A DNA stretch of 64,000 bases from Chrysomallon squamiferum (lineage: Eukaryota > Mollusca > Gastropoda > Neomphalida > Peltospiridae). Positions within the stretch are counted from its first letter, which is position 1; each line of letters starts with the position of its first letter. Position numbers and translations under genes: made by a program. Of the stretch, positions 20,337 through 29,057 are shown piece after piece. The stretch lies in contig CM022671.1 of NCBI GenBank assembly GCA_012295275.1, forward strand, positions 19,108,956-19,172,955, written 5' to 3'. The notes under the pieces were generated by a model. It worked only from the letters and a program-made list of their open reading frames with translations. It made no database searches and was not told the DNA's origin.

Positions 20337-23191
20337 TTTTTTATTTTTTTTATTTCTTTTATTCTTTTACACATTAAAAAAAAAATGGTTTTGTTTTTGG
20401 TGTTTTAAAGCATTGGTTAAAAAAAATCAAAGATAAACTGCAAAATAGAGTATTATTGTAAATTCAGTATTGTTATTATTCTTCTTATTTATTATTATTG
20501 TTATTATTTTCTTTGTAGAAGCTGAAGGTGAAATCATTTTTATATTAACAATTTTATTATCTGTATATTTAATACTAAAAGGAATGGTTTGGGGCAGGGT
20601 TGCTGTTCTAAATCATCCATAAAACCCCACAAAACATTCATTCTATCCCAAACTGCTGTTTATTTCTACAGAATAAGTGATTAAATATATAACTGTTTAT
20701 TAACTTTTAATTTTTTTTTAAATCAGAAATTATCATTAGGTTTTCTTTTTTTCTTGCTTCTGTTTTCAATGCTGTTTTGTACTTCTGAGTTTTGCACATT
20801 CTTCTGTTGGGACTTCTGTTTTAAGTTCATTGTTAATTATTTTTGTTCAAGGAAATTTTCGTGCTTTGCTGGATATCATTAATATTCTGTTTGCTTCATT
20901 TACTCAGAGGTTTTGACGTTTTAAAATGTTTGGTTTTTTTGCTAATGCCTGTGACACTTTCACATATTTCCTTAATTTCTAATCTGCATGCAATTTGCAT
21001 CTTGAAACTCATCAAACTTAAATCATAATAAAAATACCATTTTCATCAGACAAAGTGAAACATATGCAAGAAGAATTGGAGTGTGAAAAAAAGGAACGAA
21101 AAGATTCTATGAGTGTAAAACGTTCCATAGCAGAATCACCTTCTCGAAGTAACTCACCTTGTCGGAGTGACTCATTTTCGAGCCAACAATTGGCTAAGAG
21201 TAAAGGTACTTTACTGCCTTCTTTGGCAAGATTCAGTTTTAGAATTGAAACCACAGAATAACTAATATAGTCAAGTCTTGATATATGGTTTTAAATCACA
21301 GTTTAATATTCACAGCTTGTTGCTTTCTCAGACACATTTGTTACACAGCTGAAGCCAGGATATTAAAAGTGTTAGTAAAATTCTATGAAAGACAAAACAG
21401 TCATCCTTTTTTTTTTTCATTTCGAGTTGTTTACATTAGTGAAAGTGTTTGTGTTTGTTTTTGATTTAGGCTTTACTAAAAAAGACAACAGCAAAGATTT
21501 TAGCAGTCATTATTAATACTTCATTAGTGAGATAATTTGTATAATTTAGTTCTATAAACATTGAAAACTAGAGGACTTTCCTGTGTTCATTCTCATTCTG
21601 GCATTCATGTTTATATAAAAGCTGTTTATAGCAATATTAATTACAAACAAAAAATCTAAAAAATAATTAATAAATAAAATGGAGTTAGATTGTTTGATTA
21701 CATTTCTAAAATTTTATTTCAGCTGAATCTCTAGCAGTAAAAGAAGAAAATGCCAAACTGAAGAAAAGAATTCAAGCAATGGAAGCCGAAATGAAAATGT
21801 ATGTATATATCTAAAAATATACAGTATATTTCATTGTAATGTTCTATTCTAAAGTATCTTTTCATATAAATATTGTTTGTGTGTGTGTGTGTGTGTGTTT
21901 GTCCATCCAATAGCCAGAATTATATTTGCTTGCTTGGAAATTAATGATAGATACAGAGCAAGATAAAAATATTATTTGAATTGTTTAAATGTATATCTGA
22001 ATAATTAATTTCAGTAGGCATATTACAAAAACACACAATATATATATGTATATGTAAAAACTAATGATTCTGGTTTTTTACTTTATATTTTTATTCAGGT
22101 CGCGACGTGAAAATCTTCAGTTATCTTCTGAATACAACAAGCTGCAGGAATCATTCAAGCAGCTGGAAGCAGAAAAATTAAAAATTGAAGAAAAAGAAAA
22201 AATGGTTCAAAACAAACTTAAAGAATCTACTACTGACTCTCAGGTATTTGACATTGTTTTGAGAGTATGAAGGGTAACATGTTATTTATATAAATTTATT
22301 GTAATATGTTATGGTATAATTCTGCAAAAATGTTGGTTTTGTTCCATTTTGTTTTGTTTTATTTTCTTTTTATAGTTTAGTTGGTTTTAATTTTACATTA
22401 GATTTTACAGATTTAAATGATCTTTTTTTATTATCATTATTCATTTTAAGAGAAGAAAAATGTATTAGCCGAATATTCATTATACCACATATGTTTTGTC
22501 ATCTAGATACTCTTAGTTCATCTTTCTTCTTATTATTAATATTATTAATTTTCTGTTTTTGAGAAAACATTTGTAAGATACTGATTCATCCAAGTTATCT
22601 GTAGTTATTTTTTAAATGTCTGATAATTTTATTTTTCTGTGATCATTTCAGAAGAGAGAAACGGCTGAAGAGGTGTTGGAATTGAAAGCGCGTTGCAAGG
22701 ATTATTGTGATCAGATGGCTTTGTTGAACAGAGAGATAGATGACATGAACAGACATTTTAAGAAACTATCTGACAGAAGTAAAATGGTACAGATTTTAAC
22801 AATGTGTTATTACAAAAGTGATGTTAAATTAATCTTTCAAATAAAAATAAAAAATAAAACTAAGTGACATGAATGCAACTAAATTATACATCTTAGTAAC
22901 AGTTTTTTGGATCTTTTTTATATTTTAAGGTCATCAATTAAACTAAACTTAAATTTTTTTTTTAAATACAGCTTTTAGTCAAATCCCCTTTTTTATTTAT
23001 AAAATAGTCACTCAAAAATCCATCCTTTAGTTACTTAGAATGGTCCAAAGTTTCTTACATGAATAACATATTTAACTTACTTTGTTTTTCAGCTTTCCCT
23101 GTGTTCCTGCATGCCTCTGCTGATGTTGCTTTTTGCAATTCTCATGGCCATATATCCTATGCTCGAAGGACTGACAGCCACAGAATCATAA
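1..23191 (+). CDS. SLMAP: SLMAP-like tail-anchored coiled-coil protein, 3' part of gene (39 exons, 955 codons in window)
   Basis: Joining 39 exons with GT-AG borders gives one open frame from position 3 to a TAA at 23189-23191. Every splice phase agrees, which chance would not give. The product is coiled coil throughout, then a Ser-rich segment (exon at 21050), more coiled coil, and a 32-residue last exon with one hydrophobic stretch ending six to ten residues before the stop, as in a C-tail-anchored protein. Known family: SLMAP has an N-terminal FHA domain, a coiled-coil rod and a C-terminal anchor. It sits on ER, nuclear envelope or sarcolemma and links STRIPAK-PP2A to MST1/2 (Hippo pathway). 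Human SLMAP neighbours FLNB in the same orientation, and here filamin follows. The FHA end would lie upstream of the window. Human SLMAP is about 830 residues; this part alone is longer because of a 24-exon repeat array. Another tail-anchored coiled-coil protein is possible but less likely given the synteny. Confidence 0.75.
379..489 (+). CDS. SLMAP: SLMAP exon e2
   Basis: Acceptor catttcag and donor gtaata bound 37 codons, phase 0 to 0. The peptide begins EAEKKHFEEI and ends QESVLSAK, with heptad spacing typical of coiled coil. Confidence 0.8.
998..1055 (+). CDS. SLMAP: SLMAP exon e3
   Basis: Acceptor attacag, donor gtcagt. It encodes IESLQADNDIAKQQSAGIK and ends in phase 1. Every later junction stays in phase 1 up to the exon at 21723. 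Confidence 0.75.
1274..1333 (+). CDS. SLMAP: SLMAP exon e4
   Basis: Acceptor attttag, donor gtgagc, 60 nt, phase 1 to 1. The peptide AKMASMKELNEDDTKQLGED is acidic and less clearly heptad-like. Confidence 0.7.
1735..1839 (+). CDS. SLMAP: SLMAP exon e5
   Basis: Acceptor ttttgtag, donor gtatac, 105 nt, phase 1 to 1. It starts EPVTEIIPLHL, a non-helical linker with prolines, and ends in coiled coil (KLKETQKQIEKYK). Confidence 0.75.
2028..2090 (+). CDS. SLMAP: SLMAP exon e6
   Basis: Acceptor tttacag, donor gtaagt, 63 nt, phase 1 to 1. The peptide AQIKESDNKLQE...KIEQLQ is three heptads long but lacks the LEG ending of the array that follows. It may resemble the ancestral cassette. Confidence 0.8.
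2330..2392 (+). CDS. SLMAP: SLMAP array exon r1
   Basis: Acceptor ttattttag, donor gtaagg, 63 nt. The peptide starts KELEMVRMDSKKYIV and ends TSLEG, so it already shows the array consensus. Confidence 0.85.
3286..3339 (+). CDS. SLMAP: SLMAP array exon r2 (short)
   Basis: Acceptor cttttag, donor gtaagg, 54 nt (18 residues): DKIENVEINSKGKNNPLEG. It is three residues short of the unit and has Gly and Pro, so it would kink or interrupt the coil. Confidence 0.75.
4000..4065 (+). CDS. SLMAP: SLMAP array exon r3
   Basis: Acceptor ttgttttag, donor gtaaga, 66 nt. The peptide starts EDFNNLKNTDSVKKIEK and ends GLEG; it is one residue over the unit. Confidence 0.8.
5106..5168 (+). CDS. SLMAP: SLMAP array exon r4
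   Basis: Acceptor aattttag, donor gtgagg, 63 nt. The peptide starts GTLEKMCLESRKYADKI and ends FLEG. Confidence 0.85.
5482..5544 (+). CDS. SLMAP: SLMAP array exon r5
   Basis: Acceptor atgttgtag, donor gtaaaa, 63 nt. The peptide starts EALHNASIDCKKYLIKN and ends SLEG. It follows the shortest intron of the array (313 nt). Confidence 0.85.
5614..5670 (+). repeat. (CAT)n-(ATT)n microsatellite
   Basis: A run of CAT triplets changes into ATT triplets within the SLMAP intron after r5. Confidence 0.9.
6367..6429 (+). CDS. SLMAP: SLMAP array exon r6
   Basis: Acceptor aacttag, donor gtatgt, 63 nt. The peptide starts EDLKNSSEECKKYIDKN and ends LLEG. A half-copy of its 3' end lies about 100 nt downstream. 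Confidence 0.85.
6925..6978 (+). CDS. SLMAP: SLMAP array exon r7 (short)
   Basis: Acceptor aattatag, donor gtgaga, 54 nt: EEIKKLAGNKIENNYVLEG. It lacks the central K-K-Y block. Confidence 0.8.
7460..7528 (+). CDS. SLMAP: SLMAP array exon r8
   Basis: Acceptor ttgttttag, donor gtaaga, 69 nt. The peptide starts EELDKRCADCKKYIEV and ends CNCLEG. It has four cysteines, more than any other cassette. Confidence 0.85.
7939..7998 (+). CDS. SLMAP: SLMAP array exon r9
   Basis: Acceptor ggttttag, donor gtaatg, 60 nt: DTGKKQTDSQRNLERTVYLE. It diverges at the start but keeps the LEG ending. Confidence 0.75.
8673..8714 (+). CDS. SLMAP: SLMAP array exon r10 (42 nt)
   Basis: Acceptor atattttag, donor gtaaga. 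It encodes GELKKYTEMNSSLEG, the shortest cassette: exactly two heptads, with one heptad lost between the opening GEL and KKY. Confidence 0.75.
8783..8825 (+). repeat. (ATT)n microsatellite
   Basis: A pure ATT run lies just after exon r10. It produces the poly-Tyr reading frame seen there. Confidence 0.9.
9239..9310 (+). CDS. SLMAP: SLMAP array exon r11
   Basis: Acceptor tattgtag, donor gtaaga, 72 nt. The peptide starts EEVKDLNSLFLDSKTYIEKN and ends SLEG; it is three residues over the unit. Confidence 0.85.
9585..9647 (+). CDS. SLMAP: SLMAP array exon r12
   Basis: Acceptor atttttag, donor gtaata, 63 nt. The peptide starts EDLEKAKKDCKKYVEKN and ends SLEG, one of the closest matches to the consensus. 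Confidence 0.9.
9979..10041 (+). CDS. SLMAP: SLMAP array exon r13 (recent duplicate of r14)
   Basis: The acceptor is the weaker tatttaag; donor gtaaaa; 63 nt. The peptide starts EELKKVRRDSEQHADKCK and ends SLEG. Exon and flanking introns match r14. Confidence 0.85.
10507..10569 (+). CDS. SLMAP: SLMAP array exon r14 (recent duplicate of r13)
   Basis: Acceptor aattttag, donor gtaaag, 63 nt. The peptide starts EELEKIKRDSKQHAEKCK and ends LLQG. It shares RDS, QHA and KCK with r13, found together in no other cassette. Confidence 0.85.
10915..10965 (+). CDS. SLMAP: SLMAP array exon r15 (short)
   Basis: Acceptor cattttag, donor gtatga, 51 nt: EELQKIQENYEKNPSVEG. It is four residues short of the unit and has a Pro near the end. 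Confidence 0.8.
11273..11335 (+). CDS. SLMAP: SLMAP array exon r16
   Basis: Acceptor cattttag, donor gtaaga, 63 nt. The peptide starts ELLNKEPTDVQKYIIKI and ends SMEG. Confidence 0.85.
12025..12087 (+). CDS. SLMAP: SLMAP array exon r17
   Basis: Acceptor atgcctag, donor gtaatg, 63 nt. The peptide starts EELKMMHLVSEKYIGKT and ends VLEG. Confidence 0.85.
12561..12580 (+). pseudogene. Degenerate array exon with in-frame stop
   Basis: After the acceptor-like ggtaatttag, the phase 1 frame reads E-E-K-K then TGA. A gt follows (aaaaag/gtaggc). It sits in the otherwise exon-free gap between r17 and r18. It looks like an array exon that has lost its reading frame, but so short a match could be chance. 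Confidence 0.4.
13099..13164 (+). CDS. SLMAP: SLMAP array exon r18
   Basis: Acceptor tattgtag, donor gtaaga, 66 nt. The peptide starts EELEKVHLEFEKYKTQN and ends SNGDG in place of SLEG. Confidence 0.85.
13691..13753 (+). CDS. SLMAP: SLMAP array exon r19
   Basis: Acceptor tcttttcag, 63 nt. The peptide starts EKLHNTHLDSEKYIEKN and ends LLEG. The donor gtttgg departs from gtaag, so this cassette may be spliced weakly. Confidence 0.8.
14154..14216 (+). CDS. SLMAP: SLMAP array exon r20
   Basis: Acceptor ttctgtag, donor gtaaga, 63 nt. The peptide starts EENKKLHRDVNMYIQKN and ends SSLE. The last base is A, so the junction codon is Lys rather than Gly or Glu. Confidence 0.85.
14654..14716 (+). CDS. 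SLMAP: SLMAP array exon r21
   Basis: Acceptor tatatcag, donor gtaaga, 63 nt. The peptide starts KELEKFYADSLKYTEMN and ends SLEG. Confidence 0.85.
15096..15158 (+). CDS. SLMAP: SLMAP array exon r22
   Basis: Acceptor aattttag, donor gtaaga, 63 nt. The peptide starts EKIELLNLECKNYVDKI and ends LMEG. It is the last clear consensus cassette before a 1.3-kb intron. Confidence 0.85.
16448..16513 (+). CDS. SLMAP: SLMAP array exon r23 (divergent)
   Basis: Acceptor gtgtacag, donor gtaagt, 66 nt. The peptide starts ESLKLSDTHLNQLMEN and ends HDLK. Heptads are kept but the K-K-Y and LEG marks are lost. Confidence 0.8.
17474..17514 (+). repeat. (TTTA)n microsatellite
   Basis: A TTTA run lies in the intron before exon r24. 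Confidence 0.85.
17680..17742 (+). CDS. SLMAP: SLMAP array exon r24
   Basis: Acceptor ttattttag, donor gtaaca, 63 nt. The peptide starts LQLKESRRQCESSNDLI and ends SLEG. It closes the array. Confidence 0.85.
18160..18314 (+). repeat. (TTTTA)n followed by (ATT)n
   Basis: A pentanucleotide run and then a 44-nt ATT run lie directly upstream of the acceptor of the exon at 18336. Confidence 0.9.
18336..18515 (+). CDS. SLMAP: SLMAP exon after array (linker)
   Basis: Acceptor tttaacag, donor gtgaat, 180 nt, phase 1 to 1. One coiled-coil turn (GQIEQLESELNLYK) leads into a Ser/Thr/Asn-rich stretch ending LTQEENNWK. It is probably a flexible hinge with phosphorylation sites between the repeat rod and the distal coil. 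Confidence 0.85.
19345..19407 (+). CDS. SLMAP: SLMAP distal coiled-coil exon
   Basis: Acceptor tggttttag, donor gtaaac, 63 nt, phase 1 to 1. The peptide starts ALLEEAREAQRQAEVEL and ends TKYK. Again three heptads, but Ala/Arg-rich and unlike the array. Confidence 0.85.
19932..19994 (+). CDS. SLMAP: SLMAP distal coiled-coil exon
   Basis: Acceptor acattcag, donor gtgagt, 63 nt. The peptide starts GQLQEAQQTAKQSHNEAE and ends QLR. Confidence 0.85.
20292..20350 (+). repeat. (TTTTA)n / (TTTA)n tract
   Basis: Compound simple repeat in the intron before the microexon candidate. Confidence 0.85.
20519..20527 (+). CDS. SLMAP: Possible 9-nt SLMAP microexon
   Basis: Between tttctttgtag and gtgaaa lie nine bases that add K-A-E in phase 1 and keep frame with both neighbours. 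Joining the neighbours directly also keeps frame, so this is an optional cassette at best. The short match means it could be chance. Confidence 0.4.
21050..21205 (+). CDS. SLMAP: SLMAP exon with Ser-rich segment
   Basis: Acceptor tttcatcag, donor gtactt, 156 nt, phase 1 to 1. Coiled coil (DKVKHMQEELECEKKERK) runs into a Ser/Arg/Pro-rich patch (SPSRSNSPCRSDSFSS), a likely phosphorylated and disordered stretch. Confidence 0.88.
21723..21798 (+). CDS. SLMAP: SLMAP distal coiled-coil exon
   Basis: Acceptor ttatttcag, donor gtatgt, 76 nt, phase 1 to 2. The peptide starts AESLAVKEENAKLKKRI and ends EAEMKM across the junction. Confidence 0.88.
22099..22243 (+). CDS. SLMAP: SLMAP distal coiled-coil exon
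   Basis: Acceptor tttattcag, donor gtattt, 145 nt, phase 2 to 0. It encodes long uninterrupted heptads from SRRENLQLSSEYNKLQ to KESTTDSQ. Confidence 0.88.
22652..22786 (+). CDS. SLMAP: SLMAP penultimate exon
   Basis: Acceptor tcatttcag, donor gtacag, 135 nt, phase 0 to 0. It runs from KRETAEEVLELKARC to LSDRSKM, the coiled coil just before the membrane anchor. If the donor is not used, the frame stays open for 26 codons to a TGA ending at 22867, which would give a form without the anchor. Confidence 0.88.
23093..23191 (+). CDS. SLMAP: SLMAP last exon: C-terminal membrane anchor and stop
   Basis: Acceptor gtttttcag, phase 0, 32 codons and TAA. The hydrophobic run from LSLCSCMPLL through LLFAILMAIY to PML is about 24 residues and is followed by EGLTATES. 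One such segment within ten residues of the C terminus is the mark of a tail-anchored protein. The MP and AIYP pattern resembles the vertebrate SLMAP tail as I recall it. Confidence 0.85.
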   Translation, partial: LSLCSCMPLLMLLFAILMAIYPMLEGLTATES

Positions 23192-25620
23192 TTAACCTTT
23201 TTGCTGTTAGCAGCAACAGTAAACTGAAGGCAGCCTCAACATAGATTTAGACACGGGTGACCCAGTAGAGCTGGTTTTATCATAATTTTGGATGCAGACA
23301 TCAGTCATGGGGAAATGTAATGGGGTCAAGAATGAGGAAAAGAGAGAATACAGTGATATGAGGATGACAAAAATAACATAGCATAATTTTGAAAGTTGAA
23401 AAAAAGGAGAAAGTTATCATATAGGGACCTGTGTGCCCATAGTGATTTACCAATTTTCAAAACTGGAAATCTTTTTTTTTTTTTTAAATAATAATATGCT
23501 GTGTGTGTTTAATTGATTGTTGAGGCCCAAATATTTTTTTATAAAGATTCTTGATAAGCACTGGTCATCTTCAGTTAAACCAAACATTTAAAAAAATAAG
23601 AGGTTTGCAGTGCATAACTCTGGAAAAGCATAAACAGATTTGAAATAACAAATATAAACTGAGGAATATATTCTTTAAATATTTATTTATGAGGATTAAT
23701 GAAATGAGTTTTGAGCCAGAAAACAAACAGATATGATGGAGATGTTTTAGTGTGGACATGATTCATGTTGGATAGGTGTGGATTACCTTTCCCCAGAATT
23801 TATATACTTTTGTTGTCTTCCTTATTGCAATGTGGTCTCAGATTCAAAAAAAAAAAGGATTTTCTTAGAAATAGCAAATGTACAAGCTCTCCATTATAAA
23901 TCATATAAACCAGCAGATTAAGCTAAACAGAATCTAAATAATTTCATTTATTTCATTTTGTATTATTTTTATTTCATTTTGTTTTTTATTATTATTATTA
24001 ATGTTTTTTTGGTTTTTTTTATGGTTTGAAATTTATAGATGTGAGGATATTTATCAATGTTTAAGGAAGTAATTGAAATAATGTCATTTGTAATATTTTC
24101 TTTGCTACCTTAATTTAAATCAAAACTTGATTTTCATTTCATATGAAGATAAAGTCTGATAATATGTAAATCTGGAAACTTGGATACTGCAGTTGTCTTT
24201 TATAGCTGCACTTACAAGCATTATAATAAAAAATGTATTAAAGCTTTACTTTTGTCACTTCTCATGTGACCTTTTTCATATACAAATTTTTCATCAGTGG
24301 TATGTTGAGAATTCTGTGATGAGCTAGAGAACAGCAGTGCACAGTTTAATTTAATTAAAAAATAAAATCTAACAGCAAAATAGATGCTTGCATTCGTTTA
24401 TTTTTAAGTAAAATTTATGTGATATTAATTTGTTTACCCTGTAAAAAATAAAGAAAAATTACTATAATGATAATTATTATTATTTTTTTTTAATTAAATT
24501 TTTGGGACCATCAGGAATCTTTAGGATCTTGTTAGTTCATTATTGTAAATGAGTATAATTGCACAGATTTAGATTTTCTCAAAACTTGGCCATATTGTTG
24601 TCTTTTTCTAGTCTTTCTGAATCCATATCCTGACCTAAGACATGACTTGACTAACAAACAGAAAATAACCTTAATTAATAATGAGTTTTCACTGGATTAT
24701 ATGAGTTTCCTTTGACAGTATGTTTCTAGTTCTTTTAAACAAACATTACTGAGTAAATATCCTTTTCCTTTTTTCATTATTATTCTTTCAACGATGTAAA
24801 CTAATTCAATATGAATAAAATCTCATTAAAAGTTCAGTTTAATATAACTTAGTTATTATATTTCACTAACATGTATCTAAAATTTCTTTTTCAGAATAAG
24901 TCAATATTTTAATTATATTAGAAATAAATATTCATCTCCCAAAAATCTTGTAATGTACAGTGAAACTGAGATTTAAAACAATAATTCCATCAAATAAAGT
25001 AAAGCAGTTAAAAGAAAGGAAGAAAAAGAGTCACTTATGCCAACATTATATCTCAGTTAAATTTAACTTTTTACCATGATTCTACATTTTTTTTTTTTTT
25101 TTTAATTTTCTAAATATGGAACTATATCAGTTATTTGCATCAGAGTTCTTGATTATAAATATTTTATCTGTAGTGGTTTTCATACTGTGAATCCTTGGTT
25201 GAAGTTTCCAAATGTAGATTTAAAAAGTTGTATAATCTGTATTAAACCAAATTTTGTAAAGATACTTTAAAATATTAGCCCCATAATATAATTTTTAAAT
25301 TCCTTAACAAGAATTGAATATGTGCCTTACTTATTTAAAATTTTTGGAAATTCTTTAATTAATTTTTTTCTATCCTTGTTTAGTAATGTGAAAGCAATTG
25401 TATCTTTTGATCACAAATATATGTTATCATAGCAGAAGAAACAGCAGTGCAACTTATTTTATTAAATAAAGGTGGGTCTGCTATTTTTTTTTTCTATGAA
25501 TATTTATCATAAATAGAAGATTAAAAAAATATATCAGATATTTTAGTCCATGTGTTTATGGGGGGGGAGAGGAAGTTGTATTTTTGTGGGTTTTTGGGGT
25601 GTTTTTTTTTGGGGGGGGTT

Positions 25621-25634
25621 TGCTGTTGTTGTTG

Positions 25635-25684
<50 letters not shown>
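25621..25684 (+). repeat. (GTT)n-(ATT)n microsatellite
   Basis: A compound triplet run preceded by two G-runs. It generates homopolymer frames in all three phases, none of them genes. Confidence 0.9.
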
Positions 25685-25687
<3 letters not shown>

Positions 25688-26040
25688 ATCCTGCAGAATC
25701 CCACCTTTATTTTTTGTTGTTTTCCCCACCTTATATGCAAATATATTATCTTTAGTTGTTTTGTTTGTTTTTCAAAGTTTTTGGTTTGTACTCTCTGTCA
25801 ATTATCCATATATATATATATAGATATGAAAATGTTCATATATACAAGTTTCTGAATATGTAAAAACCATGAATATACAAGTGATTTCAGCTATTTTTGT
25901 ACTTAAGAAGTGGATTTCTGACATTGAGAAAAACCGTTTCCTTCCATCATTGGGACCAGGATATAAATGGTTGCTGTTTGTTTTGCCAAGATCATACTTA
26001 CGAACAGCTATAATAAATCCCAGTGCACACTGTATTTATG

Positions 26041-26046
26041 TATATA

Positions 26047-26077
<31 letters not shown>

Positions 26078-26108
26078 TTACACACACACATACACACACA
26101 CACACACA
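26041..26108 (+). repeat. (TG)n ... (CA)n inverted dinucleotide tract
   Basis: A TG run, a short TATATATTTA spacer and a CA run together form an imperfect palindrome able to fold into a hairpin. Confidence 0.85.
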
Positions 26109-26703
26109 TGTTCTCCAAAAGTATTTTACCAAATGTTAAATACAAAGCAAGGTTTTACAACCCTGCTTTGCAGTTAGTAATTTTATTTATGTTTCTATTA
26201 TCTTTCACTATGTGTCATGGCTGAATCAGTAAATGTAAGTATTTAAATTATTAAATTAAAAACCAAGCAAAAACACATAGTTGTGTGGACAGAGATAACA
26301 GACTGGTATTAACTCAGTATGTTTTTTAAAAAATATTTTAATTGAGCTTTGTTGCTATTAAATCAGTGGGGGAGGTATGTTTGAAATAATAATCATTTTA
26401 TCATATTTGAAAAAAACTAAACAAATTAAAAACAATTCATTTTACTAAGTTTTGTTACTTTTTTTAAAAATTATTATTAATATTATTACACTGGCTTAAT
26501 ATTTGTAAAGCAATGTAATCATTTGTTAATTTGTAGAGAGTTTGGTGATATTGTCATCATTTCTTTTGTTTCTTTTATTTATTTATTCATTTATTTTTTA
26601 TTTTTTTATTTTTTATTTATACACTTATTTTTTTGTGTGTGTTTGTGTATGTGTGTAATAAAGCCTTACCAGGATAATAAAAATTCATATACATAGAGAC
26701 ATA

Positions 26704-26707
26704 CATA

Positions 26708-26743
<36 letters not shown>

Positions 26744-26770
26744 TGTATGTATGTATATGAATGAATATAT
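26704..26770 (+). repeat. (TATG)n flanked by (TA)n
   Basis: About ten GTAT units with ATATAT on both sides. Confidence 0.9.
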
Positions 26771-27619
26771 ATATATGTTATAGAATATTCAGCATTATAT
26801 CATTAATAACTAATTCACTGCTTTTTATTTCAGATTACCGTGTCTTATTTAAAAAAAGCAGTCATAATCATTCACAGCTCTGTATCATAGTCTGATATTC
26901 AGTTTAGAACACATTAAAATAAAATTTAATTTTTAAAAATGTATTTTAAAGCTTTTGTAGTATTTGTATTCTATTAGCAAATCTATATTATTTTCCTCTG
27001 TATATAAGGATTATATTTTATATATCTTTAATAAATTAAGTTTTGTCCCTTTTTTCTTTTCTTGTTTATAATTTTATATATCTATAACAACCAAATACAA
27101 ACTAGACATTTTTTAAAGGCATGTGTTCATAACTTTTTGTTTCCTAAAACCCACTCCTTTTTTTTTTAATTCTTTAATTCTTTTTATTTATTTATTTTTT
27201 ATTTTAATTATTATTAGTAGTAGTAGTAGCATTAGTAGTAGTTAATGGGTTTTTTTGTTGTTTTTTTAAATTCTTTTGGTACTATACCACAATAAATTTG
27301 TTATATGCAAGTGCTAACAACACTTCAGTGCTTAGTTACTTATGTTTTATATATTCACATCGAAATCTACATGAAGGTCACAGTAAGAATGGGCCAGGCA
27401 TGATGTACAAATTACTTTTTTCTCACAAAAATATATCCATTTTCTTGTGTTAGAATGAAAAAAGATCTGTGTACTAATTTATTTGTGTTATATATATATA
27501 TCCCTCCATTGCACATAGAAAAAACTTTAGGTTACACATCAGTCCAAAAATAAAATGAAAATAATTTATAATAAAAAATAAAAGTTATTATTTCTGTAAC
27601 AAAATATCTAATAAAAGTT

Positions 27620-27640
27620 AATATATATATATATATATAT

Positions 27641-27674
<34 letters not shown>
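27620..27674 (+). repeat. (TA)n tract
   Basis: TA run interrupted by ATACATACATACAT. Confidence 0.9.
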
Positions 27675-27675
<1 letters not shown>

Positions 27676-27840
27676 AATATTTTGTAAACAGATCAGTTGG
27701 TTTATTTAAATAATTTGTGGGGTTTTTTTTTTTTTTGATAACAGCATTTTAATTTTTTTTTTTAATTCTAATATTTTCTTGTACTGTTTTACAGTTCATT
27801 TGCTCGTAATGTAAATATTTAATTTCTATGTATATTACTG

Positions 27841-27881
<41 letters not shown>
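27841..27881 (+). repeat. (TG)n microsatellite
   Basis: TG run just upstream of an AATAAA (about 27886) that may be an SLMAP polyadenylation signal. Confidence 0.85.
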
Positions 27882-27883
<2 letters not shown>

Positions 27884-29057
27884 ATCTGAATAAATTTCTT
27901 GTTGGCATTTAGGATTTTGGACATTTTTGGGGTAGGAAGTTGTTGCATTATTTTGTTTTGGTAAAATACGAATTATAGTAATTGATAAGTGTTAACAAAA
28001 AGTAATTAATATTATTTAGAACAATATTTTCCACTCGATAAGATTTCTATAATTTTTGTTTATTATTATTACTATTTTTATTATTATTTTTATTTGTTTG
28101 TTTATTAATTCTGCATCTATGAATATTCCATACCCATTACATTCTAACAATTATTTTTCTCTTTATATATTTCATTCTAAGATTAATCACTATGCTTTGC
28201 AAAATATATATATGGTAACAAACTATCATGACAATTGAAGCTAAAATGCTCTTTGGCAATAAATCATTTATTAGTGTTGTCATTTAAAAAAAAGAAAACA
28301 TCTGTTCTAGGCAATGGAGGGACTAATTTATGCTACTATATGAGGGTGTGCGAAAGATGACTTGTGTAGACATTTAAATAAATCAGTCTGATTAGTCAGT
28401 TTCTGTTGTTGAGATTGTATTTATGTAGTGTTTCATCAAAACAGACGTTGAATACAGTTGTTTACCTAATATAATGTTTGTTTTGTTTTTTAGTCCACTG
28501 ATATATATTGCTATTAAACGAAAGATATTTGGCATTTTGTTTTTGTTTTTTTTTTGCTTATAAAATTTGGTAATTATAAGTTAAATTATGATTTTAAACA
28601 AAATCAAATTTTTTTGTTTAAAAATATAATGGCATGGAAAAAAAAAAAGTCTGCATAAGAGAGAAAAAAATAGTGTACCATATTCTTCACTAATAGTAAT
28701 AATGTAATAGTTTAAACATTTTGCACTCTTTCCTACCAAAGTTAATGCATTGATTGTTGAATAAAACCTGAGGTAATTTAGTATGGCATCTCAGGGTATT
28801 ATATTAGTAAACTGAATTATAAAGGAGTTGGCACTTAGTTTGTCAGACAATTTAATAACATGAGAAATATATCTGTAGTAATGAATTTCAGGAATGAATC
28901 AATTTAAATTACAGACATTTACATGGATTTGATTAATGTTCTTTGTTTTTCTTCATATATGCTGACATAGATACAGGTACTTCATTAATATTATTGTATA
29001 CAACATGGAAAAATAACTAACAAAAAATTATGTTGCATTTACCATATATTATTATAG

